From Streptomyces sp. NBC_01707 (GTDB lineage: Bacteria > Actinomycetota > Actinomycetes > Streptomycetales > Streptomycetaceae), in contig NZ_CP109190.1 in the NCBI RefSeq assembly GCF_041438805.1, positions 5,518,001-5,582,000 on the forward strand: a stretch of 64,000 bases of DNA, given 5' to 3'. The position numbers and the translations under genes were made by a program. Positions 50,853-58,731 of this stretch are shown here, piece after piece (positions within the stretch are counted from its first letter, which is position 1; the number at the start of each line of letters is the position of its first letter). The notes under the pieces are model-generated. The model was not told where the DNA came from, ran no database searches, and saw nothing but the letters and a program-made list of their open reading frames with translations.

Positions 50853-51997
50853 CCGACGCACTGCTCGACGCTGTGCGGCAGCGGCTGGCGCAGAGCGGCG
50901 CCGCACCGACCCCGGCCGGGGTGGCGGCAGCGCTACGCGCCCAGGGGAGGCTGCTCGGCGATGCCGAAGTGCTAGGAGCCGCAGAGGAGTTGCGCGGCGA
51001 ACTGGTCGGCACCGGGGTCCTGGAACCGCTGCTTGCCGATCCCGCGGTCACGGACGTGCTGGTGTCCGCGCCGGACCGGGTGTGGGTGGACCGGGGAGGT
51101 GGGCTCGAACTCACCGGGGTGACCTTCCGGGACGCCCCGGCGGTGCGCAGGCTGGCGCAGCGGCTCGCCGCGGTCGCCGGGAGGCGGCTGGACGACGCCC
51201 GGCCCTGGGTGGACGCCCGGCTCCCGGACGGGACGCGGATGCACGCGGTACTGCCGCCGGTGTCCGTCGGCTCCACGTGTCTGTCGCTGCGGGTGGTGCG
51301 CCCCAGGGCCTTCTCGCTGACGGAGCTGGTTGCGGCGGGGACCGTACCGCCCGGCGGGGACCGGGTGTTGCGGGCGCTGGTGGAGGCCCGGGTCTCGTAT
51401 CTGATCAGCGGTGGCACGGGCGCGGGGAAGACCACGCTGCTGTCGAGCCTGCTGGGCGCCGTCGGGGAGCGGGAGCGGATCGTGCTCGCCGAGGACTCGG
51501 CCGAGCTGCGGCCGGACCATCCGCATGTGGTGCGCCTGGAGTCGCGTCCTGCCAATCAGGAGGGGGCGGGCCGGGTGACCCTGCAGGACCTGGTGCGTCA
51601 GGCACTGCGGATGCGGCCGGACCGGCTGGTGGTGGGGGAGGTGCGTGGTTCCGAGGTGACGGAGTTGCTGGCCGCGCTGAACACGGGCCACGAGGGCGGT
51701 TGCGGCACGGTCCACGCGAATGCCGCCGAGCATGTCCCTGCCCGTCTGGAGGCCCTCGGCACGGCGGCCGGACTCGACCGGGTCGCGCTGCACAGTCAGT
51801 TGGCGGCGGCGCTGTCGGTGGTGGTCCATCTCGTACGGGACCGGGCCGGGCTGCGAAAGATCGCCGAGGCGCATGTGCTGGAGCGGGACGCGGCCGGTCT
51901 GGTGGTGACGGTGCCCGCGCTGCGCTGGGGCGCCGACGGTTTCGTCCGGGAGCGGGGCTGGGAGCGGCTGCGGTCGCTGATCGGGGGTGCGATGTGA
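50849..51997 (+). CDS. tadA: TadA/CpaF secretion ATPase
   Basis: A 382-residue type II/IV secretion ATPase that powers Flp/Tad pilus assembly. Walker A is [18 protein letters not shown] (about residues 188-205). The Asp box is [12 protein letters not shown], the His box and Walker B region is [15 protein letters not shown], and [20 protein letters not shown] follows. N-terminal residues 55-100 carry the usual [20 protein letters not shown]. The ATG overlaps the previous stop. Its end overlaps the tadB GTG. Confidence 0.93.
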   Translation: MTDALLDAVRQRLAQSGAAPTPAGVAAALRAQGRLLGDAEVLGAAEELRGELVGTGVLEPLLADPAVTDVLVSAPDRVWVDRGGGLELTGVTFRDAPAVRRLAQRLAAVAGRRLDDARPWVDARLPDGTRMHAVLPPVSVGSTCLSLRVVRPRAFSLTELVAAGTVPPGGDRVLRALVEARVSYLISGGTGAGKTTLLSSLLGAVGERERIVLAEDSAELRPDHPHVVRLESRPANQEGAGRVTLQDLVRQALRMRPDRLVVGEVRGSEVTELLAALNTGHEGGCGTVHANAAEHVPARLEALGTAAGLDRVALHSQLAAALSVVVHLVRDRAGLRKIAEAHVLERDAAGLVVTVPALRWGADGFVRERGWERLRSLIGGAM

Positions 51998-52875
51998 CCG
52001 GTGGGTTGTCGGCGGGGGCGGCGGAGTACGCGACATACACGATGGCCATGTGTGCGGGGGCGGCAGCCTGGTTGGCGGTGGGGCAGGACCAAGGGCTGCG
52101 GCGGGCGAAGGTGTTGTTCGTCGACGGGGTGGGCGAGCCGGCGCCGCGGAGCTGCTGGGAGCGGGGGCTGGAGCGGTGCGGCGGGTTGTTCCGGGGGCGC
52201 AGGGAGTGGCTCTGTCTGCCGGTGGCGCTGGTCCTTGCCGTGCTGGGGGAGTCCCCGCTGCCGGTGGTCGCGGGGGCGGTGGCGGTGCCGCTGGTACGGC
52301 GGTTGCTGAGCAGACGTGCCGGGCGGCGGGAGCGGGAGCGCCGGGCTGACGCGGTGGTGGCACTGTGCGCGGCGGTGGTGGGTGAGCTGCGGGCCGGGCA
52401 GGAGCCTGGGCAGGCGCTGTTGGCCGCAGTGCGAGGAACCGGCGCGATGGGTGCGGCGGAGGCCGCCGTGTCGGCTGCCGCACGGTTCGGCGGCGATGTG
52501 CCGGCGGCGCTCGGGCAGGCGGCGCGCGAGCCAGGCCTGGAAGGGCTCGCCGGGGTGGCGGCGTGCTGGCGGGTTGCGGTGGACGGAGGGGCCGGGCTGG
52601 CGGCCGGTCTGGACCGTCTGGAGGGAGCGCTGCGGTCCGAGCGGCGCAGGCGGCAGGAGTTACGGGCGCAGCTGGCGGGTGCCTGGTCGACGGTGGCCGT
52701 GCTGGCGCTGCTGCCGGTGCTGGGTCTGGGGCTGGGGGCGGCGCTCGGGGCCGACCCGTTGCGGGTGCTCCTGCACGGTCCGGCCGGGCTGGTCTGCCTG
52801 GCGGTCGGCGGCCTGCTGGAGACAGCCGGACTCCTCTGGGCCGGCCGGATCGTACGGGCGGGGGAAGCCGCATGA
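51994..52875 (+). CDS. tadB: TadB-like type II secretion F membrane protein
   Basis: A 293-residue inner-membrane platform protein. Membrane segments lie near residues 68-90, 243-262 and 269-287. The GspF/TadC cytoplasmic domain between them has AAVVGELRAGQEPGQALLAA and WRVAVDGGAGLAAGLDRLEG. GTG 51994 overlaps the tadA stop (GTGA). It would form the pilus motor platform together with the next gene product. Confidence 0.88.
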   Translation: MTGGLSAGAAEYATYTMAMCAGAAAWLAVGQDQGLRRAKVLFVDGVGEPAPRSCWERGLERCGGLFRGRREWLCLPVALVLAVLGESPLPVVAGAVAVPLVRRLLSRRAGRRERERRADAVVALCAAVVGELRAGQEPGQALLAAVRGTGAMGAAEAAVSAAARFGGDVPAALGQAAREPGLEGLAGVAACWRVAVDGGAGLAAGLDRLEGALRSERRRRQELRAQLAGAWSTVAVLALLPVLGLGLGAALGADPLRVLLHGPAGLVCLAVGGLLETAGLLWAGRIVRAGEAA

Positions 52876-53675
52876 GTCGGGTGGCAGGCGAGGTTGTGCA
52901 CCTTGTCCACGGGTTGGGTCTGCTGGGGGTGGTCCTGGGCGCAGTCGGGTATCCGGCTCTCGCGCTGGCCGGACGGCGGCGTGAGCGGACGGTGCTTCGC
53001 CGGGGTGCGTTGCTGCTGGCGGTCGAGCCAGGGAAGCGGCGGCGCAGAAGGTCGATGGGCGGGGCCCGGGTCAGGGAGCTGGCTGCGCTGCTGGGCGCTG
53101 TGGTGACCGGCTGGATTCTGGTCGGTGGTCCGCTGGGGTGCGCGGCCGGACTGGCGGCCGCGTACGGCACCTGGCGGTGGCAGCGGACACGCCATCGGCA
53201 CGGACCCGGTGTGCCCGCAGCGGAGGTGGCGGAGACCGCGCAGCAGCTCCCACTTGCCGCCGATCTGCTGGCGGCCTGCATCTCGGCCGGAGCCGGGCCG
53301 CGTGAGGCGGCCGAGGCGGTGGGGGATTCGCTGGGCGGTCCGGTCGGCGAACGGCTGGCGCGAACGGCGGCGGAGATCCGGCTGGGCGGCGAACCGGCCG
53401 TCTCTTGGGGGAGGTTCGGCGAGATACCGGGCGCCGGTGCACTGGCCCGCTGTCTGGAGCGAGCGGGCTCGACCGGGGCTCCCGCGGCGGAGCCGGTCTC
53501 CCGCCTGGCCGAGGCGATGCGCGCGGAACGGTCGAGTGCGGCCGTGGCGCGCGCCCAGCGGGCCGGCGTGCTGATCACGGCACCGGTGGGGCTCTGTTTC
53601 CTGCCCGCCTTTCTTGCGGTCGGGGTGGCGCCTGTGGTCATCGGCCTGGCGACCGGGCTGCTGCACACCGGTTGA
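52872..53675 (+). CDS. tadC: TadC-like type II secretion F membrane protein
   Basis: A 267-residue second platform protein, paralogous to TadB. It has membrane segments at about residues 15-33, 69-95 and 240-262, and the T2SF cytoplasmic motif AADLLAACISAGAGPREAAEAV. ATG 52872 overlaps the tadB stop (ATGA). A 59-base AT-rich gap then separates it from the pilin gene. Confidence 0.88.
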   Translation: MSRVAGEVVHLVHGLGLLGVVLGAVGYPALALAGRRRERTVLRRGALLLAVEPGKRRRRRSMGGARVRELAALLGAVVTGWILVGGPLGCAAGLAAAYGTWRWQRTRHRHGPGVPAAEVAETAQQLPLAADLLAACISAGAGPREAAEAVGDSLGGPVGERLARTAAEIRLGGEPAVSWGRFGEIPGAGALARCLERAGSTGAPAAEPVSRLAEAMRAERSSAAVARAQRAGVLITAPVGLCFLPAFLAVGVAPVVIGLATGLLHTG

Positions 53676-53734
53676 GACAAGAGTGGCAATAGCTATTCAT
53701 TCGAATCAAATCGAACCAATTCTCGGGGGTTGAA
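53676..53734 (+). promoter_or_regulatory. AT-rich gap before the pilin gene
   Basis: The short gap between tadC and the pilin is much richer in A and T than its surroundings and contains ATTCGAAT (53699-53706). An internal promoter giving extra pilin is plausible. Confidence 0.35.
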
Positions 53735-53935
53735 ATGGCACGGCGAATCAGGAGCTGGGTGCGGGGCATGGTGCGCCGAGCCCGCTCGGACGGCGGAATG
53801 ACGACGTCCGAATATGCGGTGGGGACGATCGCGGCCTGCGCGTTCGCAGCGGTGCTCTACAAGGTGGTCACCAGTCCGCCTGTCATGTCGGCGCTGCAGT
53901 CGCTTCTCAAGGACGCGCTCGATGCGAAGTTCTGA
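53735..53935 (+). CDS. DUF4244 Flp-type pilin
   Basis: A 66-residue pilin-like protein. A basic leader of about 20 residues (MARRIRSWVRGMVRRARSDG) precedes GMTTSEYAVGTIAACAFAAV, the prepilin pattern with the conserved Glu five residues into the hydrophobic helix. GGGGG precedes the ATG at 53735 by about five bases (TTGAA between). It is the probable structural subunit of the Tad pilus. A dedicated prepilin peptidase is not seen nearby. Confidence 0.88.
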   Translation: MARRIRSWVRGMVRRARSDGGMTTSEYAVGTIAACAFAAVLYKVVTSPPVMSALQSLLKDALDAKF

Positions 53936-54332
53936 GCGGAGGCCTCCCGGGAGGGGGAGCGGCGAGGGCAGGGGCGGCGGAGGGGGAGGCGACCGGGGCG
54001 CGGTGACGGCGGAGGCGGCCATGGTGATTCCGGTACTGGCGTTGTTCGCCCTGGCCCTCATCTGGGCGCTGATGGCCGCCTCTGCCCAGATCCGGTGCGT
54101 GGATGCGGCGAGGGCCGGTGCTCGGGCGGCGGCCCGCTCCGAACCGGAGGAGCAGGTCCTGGCAGCCGCCCGGTCGGCGGCACCCGACCGGGCTCGGGTC
54201 GATCTGGAACGGGCCGGGGAGCTGTGGCGGGTACGGGTCGCTGCACCGACGCCCGGACCCGGCCCGCTGACCCTGACGCTCAGCGCGGAGGCGGCAGCCC
54301 TGGCCGAGGACACGGTGGGGGCGGCGCCGTGA
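53922..54332 (+). CDS. TadE-like pseudopilin
   Basis: A 136-residue protein of the TadE family. After a Gly/Arg-rich cytoplasmic head comes RGAVTAEAAMVIPVLALFAL (about residues 24-43), the prepilin-like Glu and hydrophobic helix of TadE. The C-terminal part is extracytoplasmic (RVDLERAGELWRVRVAAP). ATG 53922 overlaps the pilin gene by 14 bases, in another frame. TadE proteins are minor pilins needed for pilus assembly. Confidence 0.85.
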   Translation: MRSSERRPPGRGSGEGRGGGGGGDRGAVTAEAAMVIPVLALFALALIWALMAASAQIRCVDAARAGARAAARSEPEEQVLAAARSAAPDRARVDLERAGELWRVRVAAPTPGPGPLTLTLSAEAAALAEDTVGAAP

Positions 54333-54856
54333 CGAGGGAGGCTGCCGACTCGCGGCAGGCGGCCCGGCGCTGGATACGGCAGGCATGGCAGGTGCGGCGG
54401 GTGCGGTGTTTCTCGGGGGCGCGCCGGTGCGGGGGAGGGGATCGGGGAGTGGCGACCGTGTGGGTGGCGATGACCACGGCCGCGCTGTGTGCGGTCTTCG
54501 CGATCGTGCTCGCGCTCGGACAAGTGGTGGTTGCCAGGCACCGGGCCGGTGGGGCGGCGGACCTGGCGGCCCTGGCAGCCGCCGACCGGGCCCTGCGGGG
54601 GACGGAGGCGGCGTGCCGGGCGGCCGAGGAGGTGGCCGGGGCTCAGGGGGCGATGGTGGTGCGGTGTGCGGTGCAGGGGGACATCGCCGATGTGACGGCC
54701 CGGGTGGGGTTCGGGCCGTACACGCCGACGGTCAGATCCCGGGCGGGCCCTCCTGAGGCCGTTCCGGGTCCGTCGGGCTCTCCGTGGACCGCTCCGGGGC
54801 CGGGCTCGGGCTCTCCGGCTCCGCCGGCTCCCCCGGATCGGCTGGGGCGGACCTGA
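54329..54856 (+). CDS. Rv3654c-like TadE-related helical protein
   Basis: A 175-residue protein starting at GTG 54329, overlapping the TadE stop. A basic N-terminus is followed by DRGVATVWVAMTTAALCAVF and a long transmembrane helix (about residues 41-64), then a helix with Ala-rich RAGGAADLAALAAADRALRG and CRAAEEVAGAQGAMVVRC. This is the Rv3654c-type last gene of actinobacterial Tad loci. The Pro/Ser-rich tail overlaps the convergent helicase by 125 bases (54732-54856). Confidence 0.82.
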   Translation: MTREAADSRQAARRWIRQAWQVRRVRCFSGARRCGGGDRGVATVWVAMTTAALCAVFAIVLALGQVVVARHRAGGAADLAALAAADRALRGTEAACRAAEEVAGAQGAMVVRCAVQGDIADVTARVGFGPYTPTVRSRAGPPEAVPGPSGSPWTAPGPGSGSPAPPAPPDRLGRT

Positions 54857-57287
54857 GGAGTTCCCCCAGGAGGCGGACGGCGCCCCGCTTGTGCAGCGGA
54901 TCGTTGCCGTTGCCGCACTTGGGGGACTGGATGCAGGACGGGCAGCCCGCCTCGCACTCGCAGGACGCGATGGCCTGGCGGGTGGCGCTGAGCCAGTCAC
55001 GGGCGGTGTGGAAGGCCCGCTCGGCGAATCCGGCACCGCCGGGGTGGCCGTCGTACACGAAGACCGTCGGCAGCAGCGTGTCCGGATGGAGCGGCACGGA
55101 GACACCGCCGATGTCCCAGCGGTCGCAGGTGGCGAAGAGCGGGAGCATTCCGATCGACGCGTGCTCGGCGGCATGCAGCGCGCCGCCCAGGATCTCCGGG
55201 TTGATGCGGGCGGCGTCCAGCTGGTCCTGGGTGACCGTCCACCACACGGCTCGGGTGCGCAGCGTGCGGGGCGGCAGGTCGAGCTTGGTCTCGCCGAGGA
55301 CCTCGCCGGTGATCAGTTTGCGACGCAGGAAGGAGACGACCTGGTTGGTGACTTCGACGGAGCCGTAACAGAGCCGCCCGTCACCCCACGGGATCTCGGT
55401 GTCGGTCTCCAGGACGGCGATGGAGGTGGTGTCCCGTGCGGTTGTCGAGTACGGCGGGTCGGCCTGCTCGACAAGGGCGACCGAGTCCTCCAGATCCAGT
55501 TTCCGGACCAGATAGGTGCGGCCCTGGTGGAGGTGGACGGCTCCTTCGTGGACGGCGGTGTGTGCGGCCGATTCATCGACCGTGCCCAGCAGCCGACCGG
55601 TTCCCTCCTCGACGATCTGGACCGGACGGCCGCCCTCGCCACGGATGTCGGTGAGATCGGCGGCCCGCTCACGGCGGGTCCAGTGCCAGCCCGACGCCCG
55701 CTTGCGGAGCAGTTTCGCGGCCTCCAGCTGCGGCAGCAGCTCGGCCACGGCGGGCCCGAACAGCTCCAGGTCGGTCTCGGTGAGCGGAAGCTCCGCGGCC
55801 GCCGCGCACAGATGAGGGGCGAGGACGTACGGGTTGTCCGGGTCGAGGACGGTCGACTCCACAGGCTGCTGGAACAGCGCCTCGGGGTGGTGGACGAGGA
55901 AGGTGTCCAGCGGGTCGTCGCGGGCCACCAGGATGGCCAGGGCACCCTGCCCGGCGCGTCCGGCCCGGCCGGCCTGCTGCCACAGCGACGCCCTGGTGCC
56001 GGGATAGCCGGCGATGACGACGGCATCCAGGCCCGAGACGTCGATGCCGAGTTCGAGGGCGGTGGTGGCGGCCAGGCCCAGCAGCCGGCCGGAGTGCAGG
56101 GCGTGCTCCAGCGCGCGGCGCTCCTCGGGGAGGTATCCCCCGCGGTAGGCGGCGACCCGGGCGGGCAGTGAGCGGTCCACCTCGGCGAGTCGCTCCTTGG
56201 CGATGACGGAGATGAGCTCGGCGCCGCGCCGGGAGCGTACGAAGGCGACGGAGCGGACGCCCTGGACGGTCAGATCGGTGAGGAGGTCGGCGGTCTCGGC
56301 GGTGGCCGTACGGCGTACGGGGGCGCCTTTCTCCCCGTGCAGCTCGGTCAGCGGTGGTTCCCACAGGGCGAAGACCATTTCGCCGCGGGGCGAGGCGTCG
56401 TCGGCGACCTCCCTGACAGGGAGGCCGGTGAGACGGCCTGCGGCCACCGAGGGCTGCGCCGCGGTGGCCGAGGCGAGCAGGAAGACCGGATCGGCTCCGT
56501 AGCGGGCGCAGAGGCGGCGTAGCCGGCGCACCACCTGGGCGACATGCGAGCCGAAGACGCCGCGGTAGGTGTGGCACTCGTCGATGACGACGAAGCGCAG
56601 GGCGCGCAGGAAGGAGGACCAGCGGGGGTGGGACGGCAGAATCCCGCGGTGCAGCATGTCGGGGTTGGTCAGGACGTAGTTGGCGTACTGACGTACCCAC
56701 TCGCGTTCCTCGACCGGGGTGTCGCCGTCGTAGACCGCCGGCCTGATCGCGTTGGCGAGCGGCGCGGCGAGTTCCTTCACCGAACGCCGCTGATCGGCGG
56801 CCAGGGCCTTGGTGGGTGCGAGATACAGGGCGGTCGCGCCGCGGCCGTTGGGGGCCTCCGAGCCGTCGAGCAGGGCACTGAGGACCGGTGCGAGGTAGGC
56901 GAGCGACTTGCCGGAGGCGGTTCCGGTGGCGATCACGACGGATTCGCCGTCCAGGGCGTGCTCCGCAGCGGCTGCCTGATGCGCCCACGGGTGGTCGATG
57001 CCGGCCTTCTGGATGGCGGTGATCACTTCTGGTCGGATGCGATCCGGCCAGATGGCATGGGTTCCCGTACGCGGGGGCAAGTGCTCCGTATGAGTGATGC
57101 GCGCGGACCGGCTCGCCCCTGCGGCGAGCCGGTGGAGGATCATTGCCGGAGAGGGGCGGGAGTCCCCGCTCACGGGTGGTCGACTGGGGCGGTGATTCTT
57201 GGCCATCAGCACCGAGTGTGTCACCGCCGTGACGGACAATGGTCCCAAGGCGTCGTGCATGGCTGCTGGTAAGTGATTGAATGCCAT
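54732..57287 (-). CDS. DEAD/DECH-box helicase with DUF1998 zinc domain
   Basis: An 851-residue superfamily 2 helicase of the Hrq1/YprA type. The motor has Walker A VIATGTASGKSLAYLAP (about 90-106), motif II VVIDECHTYRGVF, and the C-terminal helicase motifs LEHALHSGRLLGLAATTALE and QQAGRAGRAGQGALAILVAR. A C-terminal DUF1998 region holds four cysteines in CECEAGCPSCIQSPKC. Such proteins act in DNA crosslink or double-strand repair. ATG 57287 begins MAFNHLPAAMHDALGPLSVT; shorter starts such as MAKNHRPS are possible. Confidence 0.9.
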   Translation of the reverse strand: MAFNHLPAAMHDALGPLSVTAVTHSVLMAKNHRPSRPPVSGDSRPSPAMILHRLAAGASRSARITHTEHLPPRTGTHAIWPDRIRPEVITAIQKAGIDHPWAHQAAAAEHALDGESVVIATGTASGKSLAYLAPVLSALLDGSEAPNGRGATALYLAPTKALAADQRRSVKELAAPLANAIRPAVYDGDTPVEEREWVRQYANYVLTNPDMLHRGILPSHPRWSSFLRALRFVVIDECHTYRGVFGSHVAQVVRRLRRLCARYGADPVFLLASATAAQPSVAAGRLTGLPVREVADDASPRGEMVFALWEPPLTELHGEKGAPVRRTATAETADLLTDLTVQGVRSVAFVRSRRGAELISVIAKERLAEVDRSLPARVAAYRGGYLPEERRALEHALHSGRLLGLAATTALELGIDVSGLDAVVIAGYPGTRASLWQQAGRAGRAGQGALAILVARDDPLDTFLVHHPEALFQQPVESTVLDPDNPYVLAPHLCAAAAELPLTETDLELFGPAVAELLPQLEAAKLLRKRASGWHWTRRERAADLTDIRGEGGRPVQIVEEGTGRLLGTVDESAAHTAVHEGAVHLHQGRTYLVRKLDLEDSVALVEQADPPYSTTARDTTSIAVLETDTEIPWGDGRLCYGSVEVTNQVVSFLRRKLITGEVLGETKLDLPPRTLRTRAVWWTVTQDQLDAARINPEILGGALHAAEHASIGMLPLFATCDRWDIGGVSVPLHPDTLLPTVFVYDGHPGGAGFAERAFHTARDWLSATRQAIASCECEAGCPSCIQSPKCGNGNDPLHKRGAVRLLGELLRSAPADPGEPAEPESPSPAPERSTESPTDPERPQEGPPGI

Positions 57288-57365
57288 CGCGGCTGGCGAT
57301 CCGTCCCCTGGCTCCGTCGGGGAGACCGAGGGGCGACCGCTCGATAGCAAGGTGCTGGAGGATCC

Positions 57366-57719
57366 GTGGACCTGTCCTTGTCGACTCGCAATGTGTCCGG
57401 CCCTGGTGGCGACCGTACGGTCGTCGAGGTCGGTGGCGAGATTGATGTGTATACCGCGCCCAAGCTGCGCGAGCAGTTGGTCGAGTTGGTGAATGACGGC
57501 AGCTACCACCTGGTTGTCGACATGGAAGGTGTCGACTTTCTCGACTCCACCGGCCTCGGCGTGCTTGTGGGTGGCCTGAAGCGTGTCCGGGCCCATGAGG
57601 GCTCGCTGCGCCTGGTCTGCAACCAGGAGCGCATTCTCAAGATCTTCCGGATCACTGGTCTGACCAAGGTGTTCCCGATTCACACCACGGTCGACGAGGC
57701 TGTCGCGGCCACCGACTGA
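57366..57719 (+). CDS. bldG: BldG, anti-anti-sigma factor
   Basis: A 117-residue STAS protein, essentially identical as I recall to Streptomyces BldG, which is needed for aerial growth and antibiotics. The phosphoserine motif is [21 protein letters not shown] 57366 gives Ser61; a TTG 12 bases later gives the published 113-residue form and Ser57. GGAGGA (57357-57362) is only three bases from the GTG but 15 from the TTG, so either may be used. It is followed by the anti-sigma gene after 263 bases. Confidence 0.95.
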   Translation: MDLSLSTRNVSGPGGDRTVVEVGGEIDVYTAPKLREQLVELVNDGSYHLVVDMEGVDFLDSTGLGVLVGGLKRVRAHEGSLRLVCNQERILKIFRITGLTKVFPIHTTVDEAVAATD

Positions 57720-57982
57720 GGTCGGTCCGCGGCCGGATCGGCCGAAGGCCGGTCCGGCAGGCAGCCCGTTCGGCGGACAGGCGGTCCATCGGGCCGTGGG
57801 TCCGCCGGGCCGGGCCGTCGGCTGCCGGTGGACGGTGGCCGGACCGGTGTGTCGGCGGCACGCAAGCTGTCGACTGCTGGTCGGCCGGTGGCTCCGTCGG
57901 CCTGCCGGAGGAAGAGAGCAGGGGTACCGGGCGGCACGCCCGGGCCCTTGAGATGCACGCCCGTACGTCTGAGGGGGATCGC

Positions 57983-58456
57983 ATGGCCACCGTTGAACTC
58001 CGCTTCAGCGCCCAGCCCGAACACGTCAGAACGGCCCGCCTCGTGGCGGCCGCGGTGGCGCGCCGGGCCGGGGTCGATGAAGCTGCGCTCGACGAGGTCA
58101 GACTCGCCGTCGGTGAGGCCTGCAGCCGCGCTGTCGGGCTGCACCGCAGCCATGGCATCACAGCTCCGATCAAGGTCGTCCTGACCGAGGAGGAGAAGTC
58201 CTTCTCCATCGAGGTCGGCGACGAGGTGCCCGGTCCGGGCAGCGAAGCCGGGTCCGAAGCAGCGTCCGGGACGCACGGCGCCACGCCCGGCGGGAGGCGC
58301 GATGAGCCGGAATCCGAGGCTGACGCGGACGGCGAGGACGAGATGGGTCTCGCGGTCATCAGCGGCCTCGTCGATGATGTGGAAGTCAGATCGGCAGCCG
58401 ACGGTGGAGTGATCCGGATGAGCTGGCCGAAGACGCCCGCACCCCTGGCGCCCTGA
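57983..58456 (+). CDS. apgA: ApgA-type anti-sigma factor (HATPase kinase), BldG partner
   Basis: A 157-residue RsbW/SpoIIAB-like anti-sigma kinase. The GHKL ATP-binding boxes are visible: LDEVRLAVGEACSRAVG (N box), FSIEVGDEVPG (G1) and MGLAVISGLVDDVEV (G2). An acidic insertion (EPESEADADGEDE) lies between boxes. ATG 57983 follows GAGGGG. Its position after bldG matches the gene I recall as apgA (SCO3548) in S. coelicolor. It should be controlled by BldG binding. Confidence 0.85.
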   Translation: MATVELRFSAQPEHVRTARLVAAAVARRAGVDEAALDEVRLAVGEACSRAVGLHRSHGITAPIKVVLTEEEKSFSIEVGDEVPGPGSEAGSEAASGTHGATPGGRRDEPESEADADGEDEMGLAVISGLVDDVEVRSAADGGVIRMSWPKTPAPLAP

Positions 58457-58518
58457 GGCGCCGCGGGCGCGACGGACGGTCGGTCCGTCCTGGCGCGCAA
58501 CGCTTGATCCGTTCTTCG

Positions 58519-58543
58519 AGGCCCTGCTGAGCAGGGCCTTTTT
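58519..58543 (+). terminator. intrinsic terminator after the bldG unit
   Basis: AGGCCCTGC and GCAGGGCCT form a 9-bp stem with loop TGA, followed directly by TTTTTC: a classic terminator with a U-tract, rare in this window. Confidence 0.85.
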
Positions 58544-58731
58544 CATTTGTGCTTGATCAATGATCAACGGACAATGTGTCTGCCCCATTACTGCATTCGG
58601 CTCAATCCGAGAATGCGATCATTTGCCGATCTGGTGTAGAAGGTCAATTACATTTCCCGCGCACTGTTTTGATCAGGTTCCGCTCCCTACAATCCGTCCA
58701 CGTCTTGAGCGCTGAGCGTCGAGGAGGACGT

